DNA of 64,000 nt from Carallia brachiata (Eukaryota > Streptophyta > Magnoliopsida > Malpighiales > Rhizophoraceae), in the NCBI GenBank assembly GCA_021464245.1, contig JADCRB010000001.1, forward strand, positions 5,279,186-5,343,185, written 5' to 3'. Shown here one piece after another: positions 1 through 10,345 of this stretch. Each line of letters starts with the position of its first letter. The stretch's first letter is position 1. The position numbers and the translations under genes are program-made. Under the pieces are notes generated by a model. That model was not told where the DNA came from. It made no database searches and worked only from the letters and a program-made list of their open reading frames with translations.

Positions 1-29
1 TATCGAAGGTCTTTTGATGGAGTTTTACT

Positions 30-1107
30 CTTGCTGCCTAGCAATGAAGAGGCAAAACAGGCTCTCGCTGAAGCACATTCTGGTGTTTGTGGCGGACATC
101 AATCAGGGCCTAAGTTGCACTTCCAACTCAGAAGGATGGGATACTACTGGCCAACCATGGTACGTGATTCAATTGAGTTTGCTAAAACTGTCAAGCTTGT
201 CAATTTCATGCGAATTACATACATCAACCACCGGAGCCACTGCATCCAACTGTCTCATCCTGGCCCTTTGAAGCTTGGGGTCTCGACTTAGTGGGGCCCT
301 TGCCAAAGTCATCCCTGGGTCACCTGTACATCCTCGCAGCAACGACTACTTCTCAAAATGGGCTGAAGCCATTCCACTTAGAGAGGTAAAGAAGGAGCAT
401 GTTGCCAATTTCATCCGGACTCAGCTGATCTATCGCTATGGAGTCCCTCGATTCATCATCACTGATAATGGTAAGCAGTTCTACAACAGCTTATCGACAA
501 GCTCTGCGAGAAGTTCAAGTTCAAGCAGTACAAGTCATCCATGTACAATGCCCCAGCAAATGGCTTGGCTGAAGCATTCAACAAGACCTTATGCAACCTG
601 TTGCGGAAGGTAGTCTCTAAATCCAAAAGAGATTGGCATGACAGAATTCCGGAGGCATTATGGGCGTATCGTACAACTTACCGGACTCCAACACAGGCGA
701 CGCCATACTCACTTGTCTACGGTGTCGAAGCAATACTGCCGTTGGAAACACAGATTCCATCCTGCGCATGGCTGTTCTGGAAGGACTCACACAGGAGGAG
801 AATGCTCGCCTACGTCTGGATGAGTTAGAAGCTCTCGATGAAAGGAGGCTCGAAGCACAACAGCAACTTGAGTGCTACCAAGCCCGGCTCACCAACACGT
901 TCAACCGCAGGGTCCGCCCGATCTTTTCAAGTTGGAGACCTTGTTCTTGCAGTGCGACGGCCCATCAACATGAAGCATCGGCCTGGTGACAAGCTTACTT
1001 CCAAATGGGACGGGCCATACTTAGTGCAGGAGGCCTACACTCACAACGCTTACATGCTGTCAGACCAAGAAGGCGTCCGAATCGGCCCATCAATGGTAAA
1101 TTTCTGA
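30..1107 (+). pseudogene. Ty3/gypsy retrotransposon integrase (3' end of pol), frameshifted
   Basis: Seen: an H2C2-type zinc region (AHSGVCGGHQ near 75-105, then QACQ after a frame change near 190). The integrase core follows: WGLDLVGPLP near 278-305, WAEAIPLREV near 358, YGVPRFIITDNGKQFYNS near 437-490 and NGLAEAFNKTLCNLL near 556-605. Next are LWAYRTTYRTPTQATPYSLV and a C-terminal FQVGDLVL...WDGPYLVQ...KQYY segment near 925-1115. The parts sit in different frames, so at least three indels have broken the gene. Known: this order is the C-terminal half of a gypsy polyprotein, and the KQYY-like ending resembles Tat/Athila-type elements. Protease, RT and the 5' LTR must lie left of the window. 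Same strand as the LTR at 2603-3540. Confidence 0.88.
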
Positions 1108-1204
1108 AACAGTATTATGTGTAAATATATTTAAAAAAAATCCAAAAAAAAGAAAAAAAAAAAAAAAAAAAAAAAATCAAAAAAATAGAAAAAAATCAAA
1201 AAAA

Positions 1205-1510
1205 AAAATCGGAAGTCTCGATCTGAAAGTCCAAGCGAAAATCCAAACCCGAAAATGCAAGCCCAAACACTTGAATTCAAATCAGAAAACTCAAGCCTAA
1301 ATCAAAAGCCTGAAAACTAAGTCCAGACTCAAAACCCAAACACTCAACCCAAATCCAAAAGTCCAAGTCCAAAACCCAAACACTCGACCCAAATCCAAAA
1401 ATCCAAGTCTAGAAGCCCAAACACTCGACCCAAATCCAATCCAAAGCCCAAAACCCAAAAAATTCCAAGTTCCAGACACAGTCCAGAACTCAAGTTCAAA
1501 ATCCAATCCA
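1205..1510 (+). repeat. Degenerate 40-41-bp minisatellite downstream of gypsy pol
   Basis: A C/A-rich unit beginning CCCAAACACTC recurs at about 1335, 1375 and 1416, with weaker copies on both sides (for example near 1262). Each unit carries the words CCCAAATCCAAA and TCCAAGTC. It lies between pol and the 3' LTR, after an A-rich stretch (1128-1210). Short open frames on the complementary strand here only reflect the repeat and are not genes. Confidence 0.8.
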
Positions 1511-1639
1511 ACTCCTGGCCCGCATGAGTATAAACTGTGAACGGCCCAAAAATATAAAAGCGACGGAGGGTTTGAGTTTGAAACCTAGCATCAGTCTCGA
1601 CCAATCTTCACCACATACCAGACCTTTGCTCCTCTGCCA

Positions 1640-2100
1640 CAAGAAAGATGGAACCAGTTGCAGAATCTCAAGACAAAGGAGAAGAAAGGTCACCCCGCAC
1701 AAGGTGGCAACCAACCATGGCACAAAGAGGAAGTCTTCCACAACAATGGAGGTATTATTCCTAATGCATCTCAGATTTACCAATTTGTCTCACGATTGCG
1801 CCAGCTCGAGGCAATCGAAGGAAAAATTGTGTTTTATTGGTTCCAGAATCGGAGAAGCAGGAAAAAACCAGCACTGAGAGCTGCTTTTTCCAAAGAACAG
1901 TCTGCCGTTCCGATAGTAGATCCCACCGGTACGACTTCACCCTCAAATGAAGCAGGTCCGAGTTCTACCACTGCAATGGTCTCTTCAGGCTATAAGAATC
2001 AAAGCCGTAGCCTGTGGGAGCATGCGTACTGGTCCTGGTGGTCTTACGGAACTCAGTCTCCAACGCCATCGGTGTCATGGAGTTCCAACTACTCTCCTTA
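1640..2100 (+). pseudogene. WUSCHEL-related homeobox (WOX) gene fragment carried in the gypsy element
   Basis: Seen: an ATG at 1649 opens a frame reading ...SPRTRWQPT (1690-1716), the start of a WOX homeodomain. After a shift and loss of a few codons, a second frame reads EEVFHNNGGIIPNASQIYQF, then SRLRQLEAIEGKIVFYWFQN followed by RRSRKKP (to about 1870). WFQNRRSR is recognition helix 3, and the VFYWFQN context is typical of plant WOX factors. A Ser/Thr/Pro-rich tail runs to the stop near 2100. No intron is visible across the homeodomain. Inference: a processed or transduced host fragment inside the element, now broken. WOX subgroup not resolvable by eye. Confidence 0.75.
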
Positions 2101-2602
2101 GTTCACATCTACCACAGAGGGATGAGACGCTGCAATCATCCTAATCTTTTTTTAGATGCGACAACGTACAGGAAAGTTCCAACTACTCTCCTTACATCGG
2201 AGCAGACTCGGGAGTCATCACTACAGTTAGTCTCTCTGTGTGCAGGTCTTGAAATTCTGAAGTGCTGGGCCTTCCTCTTGGGGAGGTTCAAGTTCTTTGC
2301 CTATTGGATCATCCTCACCAGAGCTTTGGAACTTCAAAGAACAATTACTAACCTTTGCGAGTGATGGAAGCTCGAACTCACCTGGAGCCAAGGCTTCAAT
2401 TTTTATATTGGTTGGGCTGCTAACTTTCTTAGGATCATATCTGTTTCCTGTTGAGATCCAACAAAAGCAGGTCCAGCCGGAGATAGAAGGCTTCAACATT
2501 CAATGTTCATCAAGACATCTCAAGTTTCAAACTGGAGTTCAAGCCTCGGTTCGGATCATTTCTGTAAAATTTTTCCTTACCAACCCTTGAAGTGGGGGCA
2601 TT
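2101..2602 (+). other. Gypsy 3' untranslated region and polypurine tract
   Basis: Continues the carried segment without a recognisable protein. The 20-base word AGTTCCAACTACTCTCCTTA occurs at 2081-2100 and again at 2175-2194, a local 94-bp duplication. A 97-codon open frame at 2297-2590 matches nothing I know. The purine-rich stretch GAAGTGGGGGCA (2589-2600) just before the LTR is the likely plus-strand priming site. Confidence 0.6.
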
Positions 2603-2652
2603 TGTAAACTAATAAATTATTAAAAAAAAAAAAATATTGTGTTGGTAACCGT

Positions 2653-2743
2653 CAACCTTGAAGTCAAGGTTGGCAGCTGCCAACCTAACTTAATTGCCAC
2701 CAACCAAATGGTTGGTGGCAGACAGGATTTGGTTGGTGGCAGA
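2653..2743. repeat. Cluster of palindromes in the LTR U3 region
   Basis: Three inverted repeats in tandem: CAACCTTG/CAAGGTTG (2653-2672, 4-base loop); a perfect 20-base palindrome AGGTTGGCAGCTGCCAACCT (2667-2686); and 12-base arms TGCCACCAACCA / TGGTTGGTGGCA around a 2-base loop (2695-2720). The word GGTTGGTGGCAGA is then repeated 21 bases on (2710 and 2731). Confidence 0.85.
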
Positions 2744-2758
2744 TAGGCGGGGGAGGCC

Positions 2759-2766
2759 TATAAATT
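2759..2766 (+). promoter_or_regulatory. TATA box of the gypsy LTR promoter
   Basis: TATAAATT within GGCCTATAAATTGGCC, just after the palindrome cluster. The position fits a U3 promoter driving the R/U5 part of the LTR. Confidence 0.6.
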
Positions 2767-3540
2767 GGCCTCCCCAAATTGAATTAAGAGGCAAAAAATC
2801 AAAAAGAAAAAAAAAGGGTAATTACAAAGAATTGCAAAAATTTCAATTGTGTTACTATTACTTTTCTCTTACATTTTAGCACTCTGAGTGTATCCTTCTC
2901 CCGATCATTCAGCAAATCTGTAAACAGAAAAATACAGAGAATTTGAGAGAAAAAGAAAATTTTGAAAATCTCTCAAGAAAATTTCTCCTTTTCCTACGTG
3001 TTTTTACCTTGCAGTATACTCTCCTAACTCCTTTTTGAGAGATATTTCAGGGGTAAGCCCCAAAAAATTTGTTGTTTCCATTTCTAAAGTTATTTTTAGA
3101 TTTATATTCTATGATCGCCCTAGATCTGAATTTTTGAGAATATAGATCTGAAAATATCAAATTACTACAAATTCGGCTGGGATTAAGTCTCATACGGCCC
3201 TCACCAAAATCCAGGCAGCTCATCCGAGAACAAATCCATTCGACGCTCGGTGAAATTAAGCCAGATCGGCTCAGATCAGATCTCTGCGGGTTCTTAACCG
3301 TAGTCTAAACGTCCAAATCAGATCCAGTTTCAGTCTACTCAGTTCAAGATAAAACTGTGGAAATTATTTCTGTCAAGATCAAACTCGTGCAGCCTTTGAC
3401 GGAGTCAAAAAAGGAATAATAATTGGAGGATCTACGGAGATTGACCCCACGTAAATTTTCTTTTATTTTAAATTTTTATTTGTAATTTATTTTTATATTT
3501 TCGAATTTAACTGTTTTAAACTCGAAATTTACCCGTTACA

Positions 3541-4060
3541 TATGTCGACGACGTGATTTTTTACTACTAAAAAAAAAAAACAAACAACACCTATTAGCAT
3601 AACTAAATATTGTCTAAGTTACCATACACTTAAAGCCAATAAAGTTCAAGTTGACTTTAAATTTTCGTGCCATTTTATGTTTCAAGTTAATTTGGATAAA
3701 GTCAATGACCTTAGATTTTTTTAAATAGGTTCGGGATGAACTGTCAGATTTAGCAGAATTTTAACACCTTTAAATGATGTTGAAATTGCAAGGCTAAATT
3801 CTAAAATCTGGCGATGACTGTCGCTTATATCTAGCATATAACTGTACGTTCAACCAAGCAAGATAAATTCATTATGATTATATATAAGGCGTCTTCTGAA
3901 AACTAATTACATAGATTTTGTTGTTCGAATTTCCAAATTTAATAAACCTACAAATTACTTGCCCTGCTCATGCTTCCTTGATCAATATTTCTCCTTTCTT
4001 CTAGTCCACCTCTCTTTTTGTCACTTGTGCTTTTTTTAACCTCTGGGATGCAAACAAATT
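3541..4060. other. Intergenic, 3' flank of gene A
   Basis: AT-rich sequence between the gypsy LTR end and the stop codon of gene A. It should contain the gene A 3' UTR on the minus strand. I see no open frame or repeat of note. Confidence 0.5.
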
Positions 4061-7000
4061 TTAAGGTTCAATTTCTTTGTTGCTGTTGTTGTTGTTGCTG
4101 TTGTTGCTGATGCTGCTGCTGCTCTCACCTTTACATGTTGTAGGTGGAGAAGCTATAATGATCTCCATCTTTTCCATTTCCCCAGTACCTTTTGCGAGAA
4201 CAAGTTGGGTCAATTTTTCCCTCTCATTGCTTTTACCCCAGAGCACCACGTACAAGCCAAAAATGATAAAAATTGCTCCTATTATGCTGCAATTTCCAGA
4301 AATAAAGGCCATGTTATTCTACCAAAGAAAAAGATATCAACGCTTGATATCGTAAGTGTCTTTGTTTCATAGGATAAAATAGAAAAGAATAAGATAACTT
4401 AATAATCAATTATCCTACCTTAATTCATATTTAGTGGGTTAACAAAATTGGTATACGATAAACTAGTATATACTTGTTATCCTATTAATAGGAGATAGTA
4501 CTATCTCTTTCACTCTTATAAGCTAGTATATTTTATATCATGGACTAATATTAATAAATTATATATTTATTAAAATATCACCTTCATTAAAATAAAATAA
4601 ATATTTTTTAAAAAATTAATATAAAATTTAAAAATTTATTTCTCTCTCATCTTCTCTCTCTTCTTTCCTTTCTCTCTCCTCCCTCTTTCCTTTCCTCCTC
4701 TCCTCCTTCCCCTCTCTCACTCCTCGTCTCTCTCTCTTTCTTTTTTCTCATCCCTCTTCTCTCTCTCTCACTCCTCGTCTCTCTCTCTTCCCTTTCTCTC
4801 CCCTCTCTCCTCCCTCTCTCCTCTTTCCTCCCGGCCTTTCTCTGTCCTCCTTCCTCCCATCCTCTCCCTCTCTCTCTCTCTCTCTTTCTTTCATATAAAT
4901 TTTCAAATTTATATCTTAAAATTTATTTGTCTAAACAAAATTAATACTTAATTTTAAAAAATATTTTTTTATTCAAAATTAAAAAATTATAAATAATATA
5001 ATGTATAATAACATGAAAAATAAATATTAATTTTATTACGTAATTTTAATTATTTTTAATAAAAAATAGTAAAATTAATAGTAAATATAAATCAATTATT
5101 TCTAAGTATAAAAAAATCATTTTGATATATTATACTATTCTATCTCATATCATTCAAATATTAAATAGGATAACTATTTTATACTATTTGATGACATCCA
5201 AATATAATATAAGTTAGTAATTTAGTTTATCTTATATTATGTTAGCTTATACTATTCTATTATATACTATTCAGTTTGTGTACCAAACGCACTCCTATAA
5301 AATATGAAAGCTAGAATTGCACTCTTAGGTAAGGTGCTATAGATGAATCAACACACCCCTTCTCTAGTATGCTTTTCCCCAATTCCACACTAATCTACAA
5401 AGTTTCATCTATTTAAATAGTTAATCGTAAACACAAAAAAAAAAAAAACATGCAGATCTATACTTTAAATCGTAGGGTATCTAAAATTTATTTTCGTGTC
5501 TACTTTCTACTTTATTTCGTTTCTCGTTTCTCTTCAGGCATTAAAAAAAGAAAGGGATAGAATGTTTCTTTTTACCGATTTGTTAATGTGCTTGATAAAG
5601 TAACAGAGATTATTTGCACATAAACTATATGAATAATCAGTGAAAAAATTTCTGTATATAATAAAAGGCAGGCAAACGTCCATTTTGATTTGGTATATAA
5701 CACAATTAGGTACACTTTTACTGAAGCCATAAAAAATTTTTAAGCAAAAAACAGAGGAATAGAAGATCAATGTTACCTTCCAAGGTGTAGTTTCTCATCC
5801 AACAGCAGAGAACCGGCTAAGGCTACCAATATAAGCATCAGAGGGTTAAAAATTGCGGTATATACGGGACCTCTCAATCGAACACATATTATGATGAGGG
5901 TAATCATGAACCCTGAAACTATTATTCCCTGCAATAAGAATTTCAGAAGTTTCAAAATCAAGAAAATTCCAATGATAACAAGGAAGATAAAAACAAAATT
6001 CTCTACTTTGACTTTGATTTTGGCCCCCCAATTCCTTTCACTTTCTATTGAAATCCTTACATTCCAATATGTTTGTTCTCCAGGACCCATTCCCGAGTGG
6101 AAAGAATAATTCATATATATCTCGGTGCTACCTACCGAATAAGCTGTAGTAAGCAGCCTAATATTCCAGCCTAATTTCCACTGACTCCAATCTCTCTCAA
6201 CGCAAAGGGAAAAAACAATAGCTTGGATTGCTGCCGTTGCGGACATCAGAGCTGTGCTTGAGTAGGGGCACGGATATTTTTCACTCATTTTAGCCTGTAA
6301 ACAAAAATTATAGCTTTAGAAAGGACAATTGAAAAAATTAAGAAAGAAAAGAAAATTATTTTCCTGTTGTAGGAGCGATGAGCGTGAGTAGCATTAATTT
6401 AACAATCACCTGAATTATCAGCCACGAAGCATTGGTGAAGCAGAGATAATGGCCAACATAAGCCCCAAGATCAGTCCACTGCCTTGAGATGATGCCTTGC
6501 GGGTCCCCTTTTGACTGTAATGACTCAAAAGGTCAAGATGGGTCGACCAGAACTCAATGGGTACCCCTTTGACAAATGTGAACGCCATTGCCCCACCGAT
6601 TCCCATTATGGTCCCCCCGATTTTAGCCTTTCCTGCTGAGGTTCTTGGTCCCAGCTCCTCCAATCTGACAATTTTGTGCATTTACTCCCCATTAAAATTC
6701 CTAAATTAAATATAATCCTATTCATTTGACAAAATATGAATTATTACCTAAAAAGAACGGCCAAGACAAAGGTGACAGCGGGTATGAGGTTAGTCATAGC
6801 AGTAGCGAATGTTGCAGATGTTAATACAAGACTTTCTAAGTACAAAATTTGGTATGATGAACCCCTGCACAGATATTAAAGCACTTGTTTCAAAGCCCAT
6901 ATCCTTGCACATATTCTTCAAGAAACCAAAAAGAAATCCCAAAGAAAAGCAAATTTGCGAAAGGTATTCAAAAACAATAGTTTCGGAATTTTTATTGAAG

Positions 7001-9561
7001 GCCCAAAGGGCTAACTTGCATTGGTTTTCACCAAAAGGATCAGCCAACTCAAAAAGTCTAATACATGCTAACCGAAAAAAAAAAAGAAAGTCTAATACAT
7101 AGAAGTAAACAGTGTGGACAAAAAAAAAAAAAAAAAAAAGAATAAAAACACTTTTAATTCCCAGCAATAGTAAACTTTTATGTAATTGGAATAATCTCTT
7201 CTTTTGTTTTATTTTCAACTTTTACTCAATTAACTAAAATTGAACTCTAACAGGAAAACTAAAATATAACGTAAAACACTCACTTTGACTGACAGAGATA
7301 TGTACATATGTACATATATGTATATGTGTACACACACACACGTGTGTGTGTATAAATAGAGAGAGAGAGAGAGAGAGAGAGATTGAAGAATCAAGAGTGC
7401 CTCATTCAAACATCTTTTTTCGAGGTTGATAGGTCATATTGGCCTTTTTGAATGCACTGAAAAAGTATTTGGATTGAAACTTTTGTTTTTCACTTTAAAT
7501 AAATGACCCACAATATGTGCTAAAATATTGCCTTTTTTTGTCCATTAAATGAAAAATAAGTGTAGCACATCATAGGTATATGAAGAATTTATTAAAAAAT
7601 AAATTTTACAATATCAATAAAAATTATTAATTATTTTTAAAATTGTGTTGTATGTTTTGTCACATCAAATCCTTTAACTAAAATTAAAACTTATGACCCT
7701 ATAATATGAACGAAATCCTCTAATTCCTAATCATTAAAGATTTTTTTTTTTTTTAAGTGTGGCAGCAAGTTGTCTTCGCAAGTACCACATTCATGTGTAC
7801 ATTCAGTGCACTACACATTAAACAGGGTCCTAAATTAATTTTTGCAAAAAGGCTCTTATAATAATTGGCTTGTTGATCACTTTCTCACAATAGCACCGCT
7901 GAAAAAAATATGTTTCCTATAAAGCAAACTTACCCAAGTAGCCCACAAAGAAATGCTTGAAAGAGTACGGTCCATGTAAGTTTAGGCCTGGTCTTCCTGT
8001 AAAATGACAATCAGAGGAACCATTAGTATCCAAATTAGCTAGCCTGAACAACTAAGTCCATCACATAGCCTGCTTTTGCTTAGTTCAATTCTTTCCTTTT
8101 GGTTTTTTGTTAAGTGGTTTAATTCCTTTCTTTGTGAGAGGAAAGTGCTTTTTTTTCCCCCTCTTTTAGAGTTATACTATAATCAATGTTAAAAAATCAT
8201 TATTAAAATTATATAAATATTTAATATCTTTAATAATATTAGCTCTTTTGGAATAATATATGTATTAGTCATACACATAAAATATTAATTTTTGGTATAA
8301 TAAATCAATATTGCTATTTGAATCATGCAACTTATTAAATTATTGGAGTCAGGCAACCATTTATTCTTTTACAAATTGTTCCGAATTATGTTATCTTACA
8401 AATCTCATTTTGGCCTACGTTATTTATATTTTTTTTTCTGTCTCCATGAAATATGAGTTATTTAAGCCCCAAATAAATATCTTCGGGTCAAGAGAAAGAT
8501 ATTTACATTTACTAGTATGAGATAAGCATAAACAGCTATTATGATTGACACTATAAGTAAAAGCTATTGGAAGTAATCTGAATAAAATGAAAGATATTTT
8601 ATGGATGTAGGACGAACAACAAAATAACGAACAACTGCGGAATCCATCCAAAAAATAGGGAAAATAATGAGAATCCACCAAAAAATAGATAAACGACAGG
8701 AATCTATGTATAACACACGTAATAATCCACCCGCAAATTAACAAAAATCTATTTGTTCAAAACTCAATGTTAAATTATCATAATATCTCTCTATATGAAT
8801 AATAAAACTAATATTGAAAGTTATTTATAGAATTAGACGGACAAAACTAATTAAGAATTGAATTCGAAATAAATTAGAAATAGAATTCTAAATAAACTAA
8901 CTAAGTAGGAATATAACTTGTAATAGGATTCTAACTAGAAAATATTCTAAATAATGTAATATCTAACATAATAAAATATAAAATATAATTATTAATATAA
9001 AACTTTAATAAATTTTTAAATAATAAGAATCTTCTTTCTTTATTCCCTATCATTTATCCTCATCTCAAAGCATATAATCCTGATGATTTTCACTACATAG
9101 TTCAAATAGATAATAATAAGTAATAACGCAGTCTCACTTAACCGTATTAGACAGTTTTTTTTTATAATTTTTTTCTCTTCAATTCAATCATCCGACCGTC
9201 CATATCATTGTGTTGTTATTTTGAAGTTGGGTAGGTAAAGTCACCAAAATTTTTTTGAAATCAATTTCTTCACGAAGAGAGATAGAGAGATAGAGTGTTG
9301 AATAAGAAGAAAGGCCAACCAATAATTTTAAAAAAAAAATGCAGGGAAAGAAGAGTGTTTAATTAACCTCTCGAGGACGTAAGCAAGGGGAAGCATAAAA
9401 GCAGTAGCAAATATGTATCTGTAGGCAACAAGGACCCATAAGCTCATTCCATCAGCCGCAGCGAGTTTGTAGAGCACATTATTGCCGCTATAAACAACTT
9501 GAACCACCACCATCATCATCGCTGGCTTCAACTCATTTATCAACTTTTCCAGCTTCACCAT
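4061..9561 (-). CDS. WAT1-related / UMAMIT (nodulin MtN21, EamA-like) transporter, gene A, with a one-base frameshift in exon 4
   Basis: Exons (minus strand): 9561-9368, 7996-7934, 6864-6748, 6664-6410, 6294-6136, 5928-5777, 4286-4061; all introns GT-AG. The ATG at 9561 is chosen because it opens MVKLEKLINELKPAMMMVVV, the usual N-terminus. Motifs follow family order: SGNNVLYKLAAADGMS, LVAYRYIFATAF, LESLVLTSATFATAMTNL (first EamA repeat); KGVPIEFW, CPYSSTALMSATAAIQ, ERDWSQWKLGWNIRLL, RGPVYTAIFNPLMLILVA, LLLDEKLHLG and FGLYVVLWGK (second repeat). Family members are about ten-helix membrane proteins exporting amino acids or auxin-related compounds. Restored length would be 388 residues. Exon 4 has 255 bp where gene B has 256: a base is missing near 6441-6446, giving a stop at 6418-6420 after 206 residues. 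Either a young pseudogene or a sequence error. The C-terminus is a Ser/Asn tail. Closest in feel to the At1g25270/At1g68170 group (inference). Confidence 0.9.
4354..5294. mobile_element. Non-autonomous DNA transposon with internal TC-rich block, copy 1 (gene A intron 6)
   Basis: Shares body and ends with the copy at 10346-11253. The left end (AAGTGTCTTTGTTTCATAGG) is roughly the inverted complement of the right end (ACACAAACTG... when reversed; plus-strand GTACCAAACGCACTC). The interior holds a long polypyrimidine block (about 4640-4890) between AT-rich arms, and both copies contain the word TACTATTTGATGACATCCAAA. No coding capacity. Target duplication not clear. Its removal would bring intron 6 to about 550 bp. 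Confidence 0.65.
7053..7100 (+). repeat. Poly(A)-only micro-insertion with 14-bp target duplication (gene A intron 2)
   Basis: AAAGTCTAATACAT at 7053-7066 is repeated perfectly at 7087-7100. The 20 bases between are GCTAACCG, eleven A and a G. This is the pattern of a retroposition event that copied little more than a tail. Confidence 0.6.
7299..7383. repeat. Compound microsatellite in gene A intron 2
   Basis: ATGTACAT-type alternation, then (AC)n/(GT)n around 7329-7350, then (GA)n at about 7358-7383. Confidence 0.9.
8603..9052 (-). mobile_element. Solo LTR in gene A intron 1
   Basis: On the minus strand it runs TGATAGGG... to ...CCTACATC, matching the LTRs at 28457-28836 and 31387-31768 (shared words include ATCATAAT-CTCTCTAT, AATAATAAAA and TAATAAGAATCTTC). 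Flanked by the perfect 5-bp direct repeat TTTAT (8598-8602 and 9053-9057), so it is a bona fide insertion reduced to one LTR by recombination. Length 450 bp, longer than the two LTRs of the full element. Confidence 0.82.
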
Positions 9562-9750
9562 GTTTTCAATCAATTTAGCGAGCAAGACTAAATTCTTTTA
9601 AACTAGCTAAAAATCTCACTTCGGAACCCGGCAAAGAAGAATGAAAAGAATTTCAGAAAACGCTAGTACAATAAAAGCTAGAACGAAGATTCACACTTTG
9701 CTGCTTTTGTTTTGCTCTGAACGGAATGAAAGTTGAGGCAGGCAGAGGTA

Positions 9751-9798
9751 CCTATTTATAAGTGGATGCTGATTTCATTTTTGAGTCTCTAGCACGTG
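9751..9798 (-). promoter_or_regulatory. Gene A core promoter: TATA box and G-box
   Basis: TATAAATAGG on the minus strand (9751-9760) lies 190 bases upstream of the ATG, leaving a 5' leader of about 160 bases. A palindromic CACGTG (9793-9798) sits about 33 bases further upstream, the core bound by plant bZIP and bHLH factors. The TATA call is firm by sequence and position; the G-box role is inference. Confidence 0.65.
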
Positions 9799-9989
9799 AA
9801 TTATGCCTTTTCCTGGGTAGAAGCACGCGACTTATGGCTGCCTTATTTATGTGCTGAAAACAACGGGAATCTTTTATATTACTGCTGGATGCATGAATTC
9901 CGAGGGAAAACTAGTGTGCTTCTTTTTTTTTTTTTTCTAACTTTTGTGGTTTCATTTTTTTTTTTTTTTAACTTTTTTGGTTTTTAAAA

Positions 9990-10222
9990 TGGGTAGGAAG
10001 GGGGTTGATCTCATATCGGCAGGAAAAATTGCATCTATCATACCAGCTCATATATGGAGATATTTCTACCGCATGTACGTCGGAATCGAAATTTAGAATA
10101 CTTTCACATGATAAGATCATGAAAAATAGATATCACCTCGTTAAGGCCAATAGCCAGAATTAATATTCGAACCTACGATTTGTGACTAAATCCCCAGCTA
10201 AGCCCAGTAGCCCACCCACAGG
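9990..10222 (-). mobile_element. SINE-like retroposon upstream of gene A
   Basis: On the minus strand GGGCTTAGCTGGGGATTTAG is followed about 30 bases later by GTAGGTTCGAAT, resembling the tRNA-type A and B boxes of plant SINEs. The 3' part extends toward the T-rich tract at 9920-9985. No clean target duplication found, so the ends are approximate. Confidence 0.45.
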
Positions 10223-10345
10223 CGTGCTTTAATTTTTTTGCAGAAAAGGTAGCAACATTTAGGAAGTGAGAACAAGAAAATAGAGAGTAATAATATCTCA
10301 TTTAATGTCACATTAAATAAAATTTGTCATAAGGAAAATACTTTT

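Larger units (their letters stand above)
2603..3540 (+). mobile_element. 3' LTR of the gypsy element
   Basis: Starts TGTAAACTAATA directly after the polypurine tract and ends ACCCGTTACA, giving the TG...CA ends expected of an LTR (938 bp). It contains palindromic motifs at 2653-2743 and a TATA box at 2759-2766. The matching 5' LTR and the left target duplication lie outside the window, so the ends are inferred from one copy only. Confidence 0.78.

Noticed and set aside
1297..1604. Minus-strand open frames rich in FGLWIGFG/LGRVFG-like repeats
   Set aside because: They are the complement of the 40-bp minisatellite and have no independent support.
8311..8520. Open frames around 8311-8744 in gene A intron 1
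   Set aside because: They overlap the intron and the solo LTR and do not fit the transporter exon structure.
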